Notes: a model not told the origin generated them from the sequence alone. Positions 36,129 to 44,850 are shown, numbered from the stretch's first letter. The stretch is DNA of 44,935 bases from Gemmataceae bacterium (GCA_019748295.1 JAIEPT010000087.1:1-44935); one strand, 5' to 3'. Made by a program: numbers and translations.

Positions 36129-37082
36129 ATGCCGCTCACTCTTGAACAATACGGCGAGCATCTGGCGGGGAAGGATCTGACCTGGCCCGTGGCTCCTGCT
36201 GCGCAGCAGCCGAAGGCGAAGCCGCATTTGGTGAAGCTGTCGGGGATTCGGCTGGTCGCGTGGAATGTCTACGGCACTCTGCTTCGCATCTTGGGGGGCG
36301 AGCTGAAGTTCGTGCATCCGGACAAGTTCGTCATGGACTTGGCCCTGGACAAGACGGTGCAGGAATTCAAGATGTGGGGCTCGATGTCCCGCAAGCCGGG
36401 GCAGCCTTCCGAATACATGGGGCAACTCTACGAGCGGGCCCTGGACGAACAACGGCTGGCATCATCCCCCGGCGAAAAGCACCCCGAGATTCACAGCGAC
36501 AAGATCTGGGACAACATCGTCAAGAAGCTGCTGCAGAAGGAATACAAGTTCGACGCGGGGTTCTACGGGGCGCTCAACGAATATTGCCGCAAGATCGCGT
36601 ACTTCTTCCATGCAAGCATCCAGGGGACCGCGGCCTACGACGGCGCTGGAGCGGCCATGGAAATGCTTCGTTCCCTCGGCGTGAAGCAAGGTCTGCTAGG
36701 CGATGGGCAACCCTTCACGACGGTGCAGATCGGGCGGGCGATCGCGGGGCAGACGTCTCTGCGGCTGGATGATCTCGTCGATCGCGGGCTGCGTTCGCTC
36801 TCGTTCGAGGTGGGGGGCAAGAAGCCTTCGGAGCGTCTTTTTCGGCATTTCCTGCAAGCCGCGCAGCAGCAGGGAATCCAGGCGCACGAAATCCTTCATA
36901 TCGGATCGCGCATCCTACAAGATATCGCCCCTGCCCGTAGAATGGGGATGCGAACCGCTCTCTTTGCAGGCGACAAGGAATCGCTGCAAGTAACCAACGA
37001 GCAGCTTAAGGACGCGAGCCTGCGCCCCGATGTGCTTTTGACGGAACTCTCGCAAGTCGTCGACGTATTGCCCAGTCGATGA
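36129..37082 (+). CDS. HAD-like hydrolase homologue with altered nucleophile position
   Basis: A 317-aa protein resembling haloacid dehalogenase-type proteins. The motif I region reads LVAWNVYGTLL: residue 46 is Asn (codon AAT) where the family nucleophile Asp (GAT) is expected in xDVYGTLL. The motif IV region reads HIGSRILQDIAPARRMGMRTAL, with Ser replacing the common GD Asp but D retained five residues on. A helical cap (about 75-170) separates the motifs. The altered nucleophile suggests a non-catalytic or changed role. The start ATG at 36129 has no clear ribosome-binding site and follows the palindrome closely. It is 25 bp ahead of the FabZ-like gene, so the two likely share a transcript. 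Confidence 0.78.
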   Translation: MPLTLEQYGEHLAGKDLTWPVAPAAQQPKAKPHLVKLSGIRLVAWNVYGTLLRILGGELKFVHPDKFVMDLALDKTVQEFKMWGSMSRKPGQPSEYMGQLYERALDEQRLASSPGEKHPEIHSDKIWDNIVKKLLQKEYKFDAGFYGALNEYCRKIAYFFHASIQGTAAYDGAGAAMEMLRSLGVKQGLLGDGQPFTTVQIGRAIAGQTSLRLDDLVDRGLRSLSFEVGGKKPSERLFRHFLQAAQQQGIQAHEILHIGSRILQDIAPARRMGMRTALFAGDKESLQVTNEQLKDASLRPDVLLTELSQVVDVLPSR

Positions 37083-37107
37083 CCGCGGAGTCCGGAGACC
37101 GAACTCG

Positions 37108-37602
37108 ATGCCTCCCGAACTGCAATTCGATCTCTCCTCCATCGACCTCTCCCAGGTCATCGCGGACAAGGAAGAAATCCGCAAGCACAATCCGCAGCGC
37201 TTCGAGATGGAACATCTCGACGGCATCATCTACGCCGATGCCGCCGCCAACCTCATCATCGGCTACAAGGACGTGCGGGACGACGAGTTTTGGGTCCGCG
37301 GCCATATCCCGGGTTTTCCGCTGCTGCCCGGCGTCATCATGTGCGAAGCGGCGGCGCAGCTCTGCAGCTTTTACGTCATGCGGTATTCATCCATCGAAGC
37401 GGATTTCATCGGCTTCGGCGGCATGGAAGACGTCCGCTTCCGCCGCCCCGTCAAGCCGGGCGAACGGCTGATCCTTGTCGGCAAGGCGAACAAGCTGCAT
37501 CGCAGGCAGACGCTCTTCACCGTGCAGGGCATGGTGGACGGCGTCATGGTTTTTCATGGCGACATCATCGGCGTCGCGATGCAGCAAAAGCCGGAGGCGT
37601 AA
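37108..37602 (+). CDS. FabZ-like 3-hydroxyacyl-ACP dehydratase
   Basis: A 164-aa hot-dog fold protein. The dehydratase signature GHIPGFPLLPGVIMCEAAAQ carries the catalytic His66 and Glu80. The rest of the fold follows (GFGGMEDVRFRRPVKPGERL, then HGDIIGVAM). It is slightly longer than typical FabZ (about 145 aa) because of an N-terminal extension. It may act in fatty acid or other acyl-chain synthesis; it could be a paralogue rather than the main FabZ. GGAG lies about 11 nt before the ATG. Only 3 nt separate its stop from the trmB GTG. Confidence 0.85.
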   Translation: MPPELQFDLSSIDLSQVIADKEEIRKHNPQRFEMEHLDGIIYADAAANLIIGYKDVRDDEFWVRGHIPGFPLLPGVIMCEAAAQLCSFYVMRYSSIEADFIGFGGMEDVRFRRPVKPGERLILVGKANKLHRRQTLFTVQGMVDGVMVFHGDIIGVAMQQKPEA

Positions 37603-37605
37603 GCC

Positions 37606-38268
37606 GTGACCCGGTCCGTCCGCCTTTCGCTTGAGCAGCTTCAGCCTTACCTCCTCGACGTGCCCCCTCCCCGCCTGCCGCCCGGCCAAGTCCCGAGCGA
37701 GCCTCCGCAACCGTTGCGCTGGAGCGAGGTCTTCGGTTCCGATCAACCGGTCGAAATCGAAGTGGGCTTCGGCAAAGGCGCGTTTTTGACGCAGGTATGT
37801 CAATCTCGGCCGACCGCACATTTCCTCGGCATCGAGATCGAACGCAAATACGTCCTCATGGCCGCGGGCCGCATCGCGAAACTTGCTCCGAAGAACGTCC
37901 GTCTTGCGTGCACGGACGCCAAGTGGTTCTTCTCGAATCGCGTGGCGTCGTCCAGCGTCGACGTGGTGCACGTCTTCTTTCCGGACCCGTGGTGGAAGAA
38001 TCGCCACAAGAAGCGCAAGCTGATGAGCCCCGATTTCGTCGCCGACATCGGCCGAGTGCTGAAGCCGGGCGGCATCTTTCATTTCAAGACGGACGTGAAG
38101 GACTATTTCGAGCAGACGCAAATCGTGCTTGGCCCGGAGCCGACGTTGCGGGAAGAGCCCGACTCGGCCTATGGCCTGGATGGCGCGATGACGAATTTCG
38201 AGCGGAAATACCGCATCGAAGGGCGCCCGATCTATCGTGCGATCTATTCGAAGCGCGACGCAAGCTGA
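37606..38268 (+). CDS. trmB: tRNA (guanine-N7-)-methyltransferase
   Basis: SAM-dependent enzyme that methylates G46 in the variable loop of tRNAs. The 220-aa protein has the SAM motif EIEVGFGKGAFL and the post-I acidic end IEIERKY. The TrmB signature VFFPDPWWKNRHKKRKL is present, and a C-terminal motor part includes FHFKTDVKDYFEQT. The GTG start has GGAGGCG about 8 nt upstream. It is third in a HAD/FabZ/trmB series with tight spacing; the shared function, if any, is unclear. It is followed by the large palindrome at 38308-38592. Confidence 0.93.
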   Translation: MTRSVRLSLEQLQPYLLDVPPPRLPPGQVPSEPPQPLRWSEVFGSDQPVEIEVGFGKGAFLTQVCQSRPTAHFLGIEIERKYVLMAAGRIAKLAPKNVRLACTDAKWFFSNRVASSSVDVVHVFFPDPWWKNRHKKRKLMSPDFVADIGRVLKPGGIFHFKTDVKDYFEQTQIVLGPEPTLREEPDSAYGLDGAMTNFERKYRIEGRPIYRAIYSKRDAS

Positions 38269-38307
38269 ATTTGCGTGTTCGTGAGGATGCCCTGAAAGGG
38301 CAAGGTT

Positions 38308-38592
38308 TGTGGAAGCAGCGAAGCTACCCCTCTCCCCCGCCGGGATCACGTTGGCCCATGCATTCGAGTCACTGCGGGGGAGAGGGTGGCCGAAGGCCGG
38401 GTGAGGGGAGCTTACGAAGGCGTGTCCTTTTTGACGTGGAGTTCCGAGAAAGCTGCGTCCGTGCACGCACCTGTCTTCGGAAGCACCCTTCACACGCCCT
38501 ACGGGCGCCCTCTCCCCCGCGGTGACTCGAATACATGGGCCCACGCGATCCCGGCGGGAGAGGCGAAGCTTCGCTGCCTCCGCAAACCCCGG
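38308..38592. repeat. very large palindrome (about 285 bp) with CCCTCTCCCCCGC arms
   Basis: The left part (38308 to about 38395: GGAAGCAGCGAAGCTACC, CCCTCTCCCCCGCCGGGATCAC, GCATTCGAGTCACTGCGGGG) is repeated in reverse orientation at about 38505-38592. Between them GTGAGGGGAGCTTACGAAGG and CCTGTCTTCGGAAGCACCCTTCAC continue the complementarity, so nearly the whole segment can fold on itself. The arms match the element at 10691-10796. It lies between trmB and the YflT/DUF2382 gene; the gap 38269-38799 shows no gene. Confidence 0.85.
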
Positions 38593-38799
38593 ACATGGCG
38601 CACGCTTGACGGTCATTTTTGTCCGCGAGTTAGCGTTCGCACACGCTGTTTCGCTCCGTCGCATCAAAATCACGGCACACGATTGCTAGCGCGTTTGTAC
38701 ACGTTTCGGGTACGCGTTTTGCGTCCTCCCGGCGTCATTGCGGTCGCCCCTGTTCGGAGAATCTTCGCGGCCGCGTTTCACTTCCAAGGAGAAATACAC

Positions 38800-39831
38800 A
38801 TGGACGCCAGCAATCGAACGACGGCGGTAGCCGTCTTCTCGTCCCGCGAAGACGCTCAACGGGCCGTGCAGGAACTTAAGCGCGCGGGCTTCCGCGACGA
38901 CCAGATCGGCGTCGCGCATAAAGGGGACGACGACTCCACCTCGATCACGACCGGCAGCGGCGAATCGCACGCCGCGGAAGGCGCCATCGCCGGCGTCGCC
39001 ACCGGTGCGGGCGTAGGGGCCCTCTGGGGCCTCGGCATCGCGGCCGGCTTATTGCCGGCCATCGGCCCCGTCATCGCGGGCGGTACGCTTGCCGCCATCG
39101 CGGCCAGCGCTGCAGGCGGAGCGGCCGCGGCGGGCATCGCGGGGGCACTCATCGGCATGGGCGTTCCGGAAGACGAAGCGAACTACTATGAAGACGAGCT
39201 GAAGTCCGGCCGAACGGTCGTCACGGTTCGAGCGGAACAGCGGATCAGCGAAGCTCAGGGGATTCTTTCGCGCTTCAGCGGTTCCGACATGCATTCACGC
39301 CGAAGCGGATCCTCGACCGCAAGTCCGCTTGGCGTTACCCCGGCCAGCCATACCGCGACGATGCCCTCCGCATCTCACGCGGCTGCCGGCAGCACTTCGA
39401 AACCTGGGACCGCTTCGACGGCTTCGTCTCAGACGCTGGGTGGGGACGCTTCGCAGAAGATCCAGGTTCGCGAGGAGGAATTGCACGTCAGCAAGACGCC
39501 CGTTGAAACGGGCGAAGTGAAAGTGCGCAAGGAAGTGCACACCGAGCAGCGCACGATTCAAGTTCCCGTGAAAAAGGAAGAAGTCGTCATCGAGCGACAT
39601 GCCGTTTCCGGCGGGCAATCCGAAGGCAATATCGGCAGCACCGAAGAAATTCGCATCCCGGTCCGCGAGGAGCAAGTCCACGTCGACAAGACGGCGGTCG
39701 TCAAAGAAGAGGTGACCGTCGGAAAACGACAGGTCCAGGAAACGGAACAGGTAACGGAAAACATCAAGAAGGAAGACGTCCGCATCGAGAAAGCGGGCGA
39801 CGTGGATGTGACGAATCGCGGCAAGAAGTAA
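38800..39831 (+). CDS. YflT-like/DUF2382 stress protein
   Basis: A 343-aa protein of two parts. Residues 1-110 resemble the general stress protein 17M (YflT) module: AVFSSREDAQRAVQELKRAGF, then a Gly/Ala-rich zipper-like stretch (about 60-118) that could lie in a membrane. A Ser/Thr/Ala linker leads to a DUF2382 (YsnF/AvaK-type) domain at about 215-335, made of repeated charged strands (VREEELHVSKT, VKKEEVVIERH, VREEQVHVDKT, KKEDVRIEK). Family knowledge points to general stress. The ATG at 38800 has AAGGAG about 8 nt upstream. A hairpin follows at 39855. Confidence 0.88.
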   Translation: MDASNRTTAVAVFSSREDAQRAVQELKRAGFRDDQIGVAHKGDDDSTSITTGSGESHAAEGAIAGVATGAGVGALWGLGIAAGLLPAIGPVIAGGTLAAIAASAAGGAAAAGIAGALIGMGVPEDEANYYEDELKSGRTVVTVRAEQRISEAQGILSRFSGSDMHSRRSGSSTASPLGVTPASHTATMPSASHAAAGSTSKPGTASTASSQTLGGDASQKIQVREEELHVSKTPVETGEVKVRKEVHTEQRTIQVPVKKEEVVIERHAVSGGQSEGNIGSTEEIRIPVREEQVHVDKTAVVKEEVTVGKRQVQETEQVTENIKKEDVRIEKAGDVDVTNRGKK

Positions 39832-39854
39832 CGAGATCGGGTGCCGAGATCGGG

Positions 39855-39891
39855 TGCCGCAGGGAAGGGACACGCTCCCTTCCCTGCGGCA
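39855..39891. terminator. 16-bp hairpin between convergent genes
   Basis: TGCCGCAGGGAAGGGA - CACGC - TCCCTTCCCTGCGGCA is a perfect stem with a 5-nt loop. It lies 23 bp after the DUF2382 stop and 5 bp before the stop of the minus-strand gene at 39897, so it may end both transcripts. There is no T-tract. GAGATCGGGTGCC is repeated in tandem just before it. Confidence 0.7.
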
Positions 39892-39896
39892 ACTGG

Positions 39897-40118
39897 TCAA
39901 CACATTTCGCGATCCATAAAGTCCGAAACCACATCAAGCAGCTTCATCGCTTCGTATTCGTGAAGATTCTTGTTGAACCGCACGTCGAAGTATTTGTCTC
40001 CACGCCACTCCTTAGTCCGATGTTCCTCTTCCGCGTGAACGATCACGCCGAGAAACGTCTTTCGGCTCACCAATTCGTCGATCAATTCTTGCGTGGAAAA
40101 AAACGAAAGGTCCGACAT
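39897..40118 (-). CDS. small protein of unknown function
   Basis: A 73-aa acidic protein (LSFFSTQELIDELVSRKTFLGVIVH, then YFDVRFNKNLHEYEAMKLLDVVSDFMD). Helix-strand-helix character is plausible. No family recognised. Support comes from a GGAG about 8 nt before the ATG, well-mixed protein-like composition, and a hairpin right after its stop. The region 40119-40478 upstream has no gene. Confidence 0.6.
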   Translation of the reverse strand: MSDLSFFSTQELIDELVSRKTFLGVIVHAEEEHRTKEWRGDKYFDVRFNKNLHEYEAMKLLDVVSDFMDREMC

Positions 40119-40263
40119 GAGAAGGCTCCATCCTTGGGCGATAAAGTGAAGGCGGCCCGATCCTGAACCGCACGCAATGGAAGCAACCGGGGTCCCCGAC
40201 GATTCTGATCTTTCGGCCGACGCTTGTCTAGAGAAGTTGTTTGCTGAGCGGCGAAATCGAAAC

Positions 40264-40300
40264 GGGAGGGCGAGGCGGGCGAGGCGGGCGAGGCCTCCCC
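40264..40300. repeat. short tandem repeat CGAGGCGGG
   Basis: The 9-mer CGAGGCGGG occurs twice in a row at 40271-40288, with a third partial copy (CGAGGC) after it, flanked by GGGAGGG and CCTCCCC that can pair. It is the only notable structure in the 360-bp gap 40119-40478 upstream of purC. Confidence 0.6.
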
Positions 40301-40478
40301 ATCGCCGGTCCTACAGGCGAGAGCAGATACCTCTATTGTAAGCCAACGTAGTTGCACATGAATCTTCCGATTGGAACGATTCGGAAAATGGATGGAATCA
40401 ACAGCGGCGATTGGTCGCGGCGGCGCGGGCGGGTTACATTAACTCCTTTCCCGCGCCGAGCCGCCGAGCCCCGCCGCC

Positions 40479-41378
40479 ATGAACGCGACGCTCCTTGAAA
40501 GCCACATCACCGGATATCCGCGCCGCCAAGGCAAAGTCCGCGACGTCTACGACCTGGGCGATCGCCTCGTCATCGTCGCCTCGGATCGCATCAGTGCGTT
40601 CGACTGGATCCTGCCCACCGGCATTCCCGCCAAGGGCCGGTTGCTGACCGCCATGACCGAGTTTTGGCTCCGCTTCCTGAAGATTCCCAATCATCTGATC
40701 TCCTCACGCATCGAAGAGATGCCGGCGCCGTTTCAGGCCGAGGCCGACGAATTGCATGGGCGAACCATGCTGGTCCGCAAGACCAAGGTGGTGCCCATCG
40801 AATGCGTCGTGCGCGGCTACCTTGCGGGTTCGGGATGGAAAGAGTATCGCGCCAGCGGTACGGTCTGCGGGCAAAGTCTGCCGGGGGGGATTCGCGAATG
40901 CGAGCAACTGCCGGAGCCGATCTTCACCCCCGCCACGAAAGCCGAATCGGGGCATGACGAGAACATTTCCTTCGAGCGGATGGCGGCCGAAGTGGGGAGC
41001 GACCTCGCGGAAGACCTTCGACGCCGCAGCATCGAAGCGTATCGCCGAGCGGCCGAGTATGCACGGGAGCGCGGCATCATCCTCGCCGATACGAAGTTCG
41101 AGTGGGGGCGGCTCCCCTCGGGCGAAGTGCTGCTGATCGACGAGGTGTTGACGCCGGACAGTTCCCGCTATTGGCCTGCCGATTCGTATGTCGTAGGCAA
41201 GAATCCGCCGTCCTTCGACAAGCAGTTCGTCCGCGATTGGTTAGAGACCTGCGGCTGGGACAAGAACAGCCCGCCGCCGCCGCTGCCCGCGGAAGTCGTG
41301 ACGCGGACGCAAGAAAAATACCTGGAAGCTTTCGAGCGGCTGACCGGCGCTCGGGCTGTGACGGAGGAATCACCGTGA
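40479..41378 (+). CDS. purC: phosphoribosylaminoimidazole-succinocarboxamide synthase
   Basis: SAICAR synthase of de novo purine synthesis, joining CAIR and aspartate with ATP. The 299-aa protein matches the longer, yeast-like PurC type. It starts with [28 protein letters not shown] and has the substrate motif [16 protein letters not shown], then [18 protein letters not shown]. The ATG follows a CCGCC run with no clear Shine-Dalgarno. Its stop overlaps the GTG start of the PIG-L gene (GTGA), so the two are translationally coupled. A purine-related role for the partner does not follow from this. Confidence 0.95.
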   Translation: MNATLLESHITGYPRRQGKVRDVYDLGDRLVIVASDRISAFDWILPTGIPAKGRLLTAMTEFWLRFLKIPNHLISSRIEEMPAPFQAEADELHGRTMLVRKTKVVPIECVVRGYLAGSGWKEYRASGTVCGQSLPGGIRECEQLPEPIFTPATKAESGHDENISFERMAAEVGSDLAEDLRRRSIEAYRRAAEYARERGIILADTKFEWGRLPSGEVLLIDEVLTPDSSRYWPADSYVVGKNPPSFDKQFVRDWLETCGWDKNSPPPPLPAEVVTRTQEKYLEAFERLTGARAVTEESP

Positions 41379-42202
41379 GCGACGCGCCGCTTCGCATCCT
41401 CATCCTGGGCGCCCATCCCGACGACGCCGACTACGCCGCGGGGGGCACGGCCGCGCTGTACGCCCGCGCGGGGCATGTCGTGAAGATGGTCAGCCTCACG
41501 AACGGCGACGCCGGGCATCATGTCGAGCCCGGGCCGAAGTTGGCCGCTCGCCGCAAGCTCGAAGCGAAGGCCGCGGGGGACGTGATCGGCATCGAATACG
41601 CGGTCCTCGATCACCATGACGGAGAACTGCAGCCGACGATCGGGAATCGCAACGAGATCATCCGCCTGATCCGCTCCTTCAAGCCCGACCTGCTGCTGAC
41701 CCATCGGCCCAACGACTATCACCCCGACCATCGCTACACAAGCATGCTGGTGCAAGATGCCGCCTACATGGTTACCGTCCCCGCCGTCGCTCCAGCCACG
41801 CGGCATCTCGATCGCAATCCGGTCATCGCGTATCTGCCCGACGATTTCCAAAAGCCGTATCCGTTGACTCCGACGGTCGCCGTCGATGTGGGACCTGTGT
41901 TTGACACGATCCTCGATATGCTCCAGTGCCATGTGTCGCAGTTCTTCGAATGGCTACCCTACAACATGGGCGTTGCCGACCGCATTCCCGCCGATGCCAA
42001 GGGGCGACGAGTATGGCTGAAAGACTGGTTCGCGGGCAAACTGCGCCGCCAAGCCGACCGGCATCGCGAGTTGCTCATCGAGATTTACGGCGAAGAACAT
42101 GGCCGCCGCGTCGAGTTCGCCGACGCGTTCGAGCCCTGCGAATACGGCAGCCCCATGGACGACGAAGCCCGTCGCCGGCTGTTCCCGTTCTTGCCCTGGT
42201 AG
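41375..42202 (+). CDS. PIG-L/LmbE family deacetylase
   Basis: A 275-aa zinc-dependent N-deacetylase-like protein. The metal-binding [12 protein letters not shown] is near the N-terminus, and the second metal/active-site motif [13 protein letters not shown] is central, as in PIG-L/LmbE enzymes acting on N-acetylglucosamine-containing substrates. The substrate is not predictable here. The C-terminal part ([11 protein letters not shown], about 175 onward) resembles the bacillithiol-synthesis BshB-like branch only loosely. GTG start at 41375, with GGAGG about 8 nt upstream, overlapping the purC stop by 3 nt. Confidence 0.9.
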   Translation: MSDAPLRILILGAHPDDADYAAGGTAALYARAGHVVKMVSLTNGDAGHHVEPGPKLAARRKLEAKAAGDVIGIEYAVLDHHDGELQPTIGNRNEIIRLIRSFKPDLLLTHRPNDYHPDHRYTSMLVQDAAYMVTVPAVAPATRHLDRNPVIAYLPDDFQKPYPLTPTVAVDVGPVFDTILDMLQCHVSQFFEWLPYNMGVADRIPADAKGRRVWLKDWFAGKLRRQADRHRELLIEIYGEEHGRRVEFADAFEPCEYGSPMDDEARRRLFPFLPW

Positions 42203-42229
42203 CGACCGGGAAGGTAGTCCTCACTACCC

Positions 42230-42386
42230 GCGTGAGGTCAGCGGCGAATGTAAGGTCAGGCGGCATTTGCCTTTCGTGGCGACAAGTTTATCTAACTTGT
42301 CGGATTGGCTTTCGAAGAGGTTTCGAACCAGTTAGATGAACTTGTTCCCACGGCCGTCTGGCCTTGCATCGCCGCTGATCTCGCGC
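42230..42386. repeat. long imperfect palindrome (157 bp)
   Basis: GTCAGCGGCGAATGTAAGG (about 42238) and its approximate complement CCTTGCATCGCCGCTGAT (to about 42380) form outer arms. GTGGCGACAAGTTTATCTAAC pairs with AGTTAGATGAACTTGTTCCC inside, and the centre is TTCGAA...TTCGAA. The inner left arm is itself a hairpin (CGACAAGTT-TATCT-AACTTGTCG). It sits between the convergent PIG-L and GTPase genes; the arms have drifted but keep pairing through compensating differences. Confidence 0.8.
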
Positions 42387-42457
42387 GGAGCGTGAAGGCT
42401 GCTCTTCATATCCGTAAGAAAGTCGCGTACCACCCAAACGTAGGCAACAGCCAAAAA

Positions 42458-44308
42458 TTAGTTGCCGTAGAGGTCCGCCACGCTTGCGGCTTCTTCGCGT
42501 TCTTGCAGCCAGCGGGCGACCTCGGACACTTCTTTACGTAGGTCTTCCACCCGTTTGCGCTCGTCGAGCAAATCATCGGCCAGTTTGCCGGGCAACGGCA
42601 GATACTCGCGGCCGAGGTCGGCTTCCAGTCGCCGAGTCATCCGCCGTTCGTATTCCGCGCGGATGCCCGGCCAACGCAACGGCAGAAAAATGTTGATGGC
42701 CACGTGCAGGATCAAAAGCACCATGAAGACGGTGGCGAACGGCAACAGCAAACTCGTGGTGATCGACGACGGCTGCGTCCCCATCGTCCAATCCCAGATC
42801 AGCTTGCCCCCCATTCCCACAAGCGCGGTCATCGGCAATACGTTTGCCAAAAACTGAAGGGAACGATGCACCACCCTGCGAACGCCGGTCGGCTCCGCCC
42901 ATGTCTTCTCGGCTTCCGCGAGCACCTCGATCATCGCCCGTGCATGTTCGGTTCGCCAATCCAGCCGAGACACGGCATCGACGCGATCGCCGAGCAAGAG
43001 CACCGGCATGCCTTCGCTCTCCGCCGAAATGAGGAGGCGATTGCCGAAGGCCTTGAATCGCGATTCCAAGCTGCGATCGGCCGCTTCGCGGATCGCCCGG
43101 CGTGCCACATCGATCAGATCGAAATCGCTGCTCGCGGCAGCCGACGAGGAAGGCGCCTTGGGCAGCATCGAGATGCGCGGCAGCGAAAATCCCCCGTAGC
43201 GGAGCTTGTGCCAAAGGCGGAGCCAGGCGCCCATGATGCCGCCGAATTGTTCCTGGCGCTGCACCGCGAAATGCTTTTCGACTTCCGCTTCGTGAGGGTC
43301 GATTGCTCGCAAAAGCACATCCGCGCTCTCGCGCGATTCCTCATCCAGCAATCGACGCCATTGGCGGGTCGTCTTCTCGCTCACCGCAATAAGGTCCGGT
43401 GGCGTCGCGGTGGTAAGCCCGGTCTGAATCTCCGCCAGCAGTTGGCCCACGCCGCGAACTTTGATCGCTTCGATCTCGAGTTTCTTCAGGCCGCGTTCGA
43501 GCCAGCGCGTGAGATCAAGAAACTGCTCGCCCGTCGTATCCGGCTTCGTCGGGTTCGGGTTGTCTTGCCAGGGGTGATCGATCCAGTGCTGGGCCATGGT
43601 GCGGAAAAGAAGCGGATGCTCGAAGCCCTCCGCCTTCAGGTCGCGGATCCAATCTTCGTCGGGCCGCGTCCCCGCGCCCGGATGCTGGCAGCGGTCCCAC
43701 TTGTTGAGGACGAAAGCGAACGCATGCCGTTTGCGTTGTTCCTTGAACAGATTCCAGCCGAGCTGATCGTGGTATTTTTCCTGAGAGCCGACATAGAGGA
43801 CGATGTCGGCCGCGGGGAGAATGGCGAACAACTTCTCGCGGTTGCCGAGGTCGTTGCTGTCCACGTCCGGCGTATCGACCAGCACCTTGGACCGAAGGGC
43901 AGGGCGATCATGCACGGCGAGCTTGCAAATCCTTAGAGCGGGGTCCAATTGGTGCGGCGAAATCGATTCATGGAAGTAGACGACGGGATCGCGGGTCGTG
44001 GGGCGAGCGAACGACGCCTGGGCGATGGCGCCCCCGGCGAGCGCATTGAGCAGCGACGATTTGCCGACGCCGGTGCCCCCCATGAGCACGATTGTGAGGA
44101 GCGGCTGCTCCTGTTGCAAAGCGTCGGCTTGACGCCGAAGGTCGTCAGCCAGGCCTTCGAAGGTGGCGCGTTGCAGCGTCGTGAAGGGGGGCATGAGGCG
44201 TTGAGCGAGCCAACCGCGGATTCGCGATTCGAGCGTCCGCAACGCGGGAGCGAGCGTCCGCAGCATCGGCTCCGCCTGGGGAGCAACCTCGACGGTATCC
44301 GCACTCAT
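42458..44308 (-). CDS. dynamin-like/50S-type GTPase with membrane hairpin
   Basis: A 616-aa P-loop GTPase. It has G1 GGTGVGKS (77-84), G3 DTPD (145-148) and G4 NKWD (202-205). A long helical region follows, with two close membrane segments near about 490-555 (LPMTALVGMGGKLIW, and LLLPFATVFMVLLILHVAINIFL) and a C-terminal coiled coil. The layout, with GTPase domain, helical stalk and membrane hairpin, recalls bacterial dynamin-like proteins, but similarity to the YfjP/Era-like GTPase group is equally possible. A role in membrane remodelling is inference. No paired second GTPase is adjacent. The start ATG is at 44308. Confidence 0.82.
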   Translation of the reverse strand: MSADTVEVAPQAEPMLRTLAPALRTLESRIRGWLAQRLMPPFTTLQRATFEGLADDLRRQADALQQEQPLLTIVLMGGTGVGKSSLLNALAGGAIAQASFARPTTRDPVVYFHESISPHQLDPALRICKLAVHDRPALRSKVLVDTPDVDSNDLGNREKLFAILPAADIVLYVGSQEKYHDQLGWNLFKEQRKRHAFAFVLNKWDRCQHPGAGTRPDEDWIRDLKAEGFEHPLLFRTMAQHWIDHPWQDNPNPTKPDTTGEQFLDLTRWLERGLKKLEIEAIKVRGVGQLLAEIQTGLTTATPPDLIAVSEKTTRQWRRLLDEESRESADVLLRAIDPHEAEVEKHFAVQRQEQFGGIMGAWLRLWHKLRYGGFSLPRISMLPKAPSSSAAASSDFDLIDVARRAIREAADRSLESRFKAFGNRLLISAESEGMPVLLLGDRVDAVSRLDWRTEHARAMIEVLAEAEKTWAEPTGVRRVVHRSLQFLANVLPMTALVGMGGKLIWDWTMGTQPSSITTSLLLPFATVFMVLLILHVAINIFLPLRWPGIRAEYERRMTRRLEADLGREYLPLPGKLADDLLDERKRVEDLRKEVSEVARWLQEREEAASVADLYGN

Positions 44309-44390
44309 AAGCGCCTCGAGATGATCGCGTCCGCTAGATGAATGTGATACGATTCGCCGCGCCGGATGGAAGACGGCAGCGTCCCCCCGA

Positions 44391-44471
44391 AGCCCCAGGG
44401 CAAGCGCAGCGCACCCTGGGGATCGCGCCCGCCGCCTGATCCCCAGGGTGCGCTGCGCTTACCCTGGGGCT
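44391..44471. repeat. double-hairpin palindrome (CCCCAGGG arms)
   Basis: CCCCAGGG 44393-44400 with CCCTGGGG 44414-44421 (loop CAAGCGCAGCGCA), then the inverted copy CCCCAGGG 44441-44448 with CCCTGGGG 44462-44469. The two halves differ at one loop base. It lies upstream of the GTPase gene. The span 44309-44935 contains this element, the next palindrome and the intron-like end, and no credible gene. Confidence 0.9.
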
Positions 44472-44612
44472 TGCGGATGGTCAAACGTGGTCCGCAAAGG
44501 CGACGATTGTTCCCGATTCCAGCGCGTACCGCGATCTCATTCTCGCAGCTGGCGGCACGATCTTGTGCGTCTATGAACGCGAATCGACCGACGAGAAGGG
44601 CGCCCGCAAAAG

Positions 44613-44850
44613 GCGTCGCTGACCGGTGGTGTCGCTACGCTCAACCACCGGCTACCTTATGTGACCCCTACCAGGGTCGATCGCGGCGAGGGATGAATTC
44701 CCTTCCTGATGTCACGGCAACATGGCCTCGGGAAGACGAGTCGACGCCTGCGGGGATCGACCCCGGTAGGGGTCACATAAGGTAGCCGGTGGTTGAGCGT
44801 AGCGACACCACCGGACGTGGTTGAGCGTAGCGACACCACCGGTCAGCGAC
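44613..44850. repeat. large nested palindrome (CCGGTGGT arms)
   Basis: About 60-bp arms: CCGGTGGTGTCGCTACGCTC then AACCACCGGCTACCTTATG, GTGACCCCTACCAGGGTCGA, are repeated inverted at about 44750-44814. An extra tandem copy of GGTTGAGCGTAGCGACACC follows at about 44818-44838, and this also pairs with the outer left flank GTCGCTGACC. Each arm start is a hairpin, CCGGTGG...CCACCGG, with GAGCGTAGCGA in the loop. It directly precedes the intron-like end. Confidence 0.88.

Noticed and set aside
38269..38799. N-terminal extension of the YflT/DUF2382 gene into the frame opened upstream
   Set aside because: The upstream part is translated palindrome, and the ATG at 38800 has a good Shine-Dalgarno and matches the family start.
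44366..44785. 139-codon open frame in the right-end palindromes
   Set aside because: It is made of repeat sequence (CCCCAGGG and CCGGTGGT arms), with no plausible domain.
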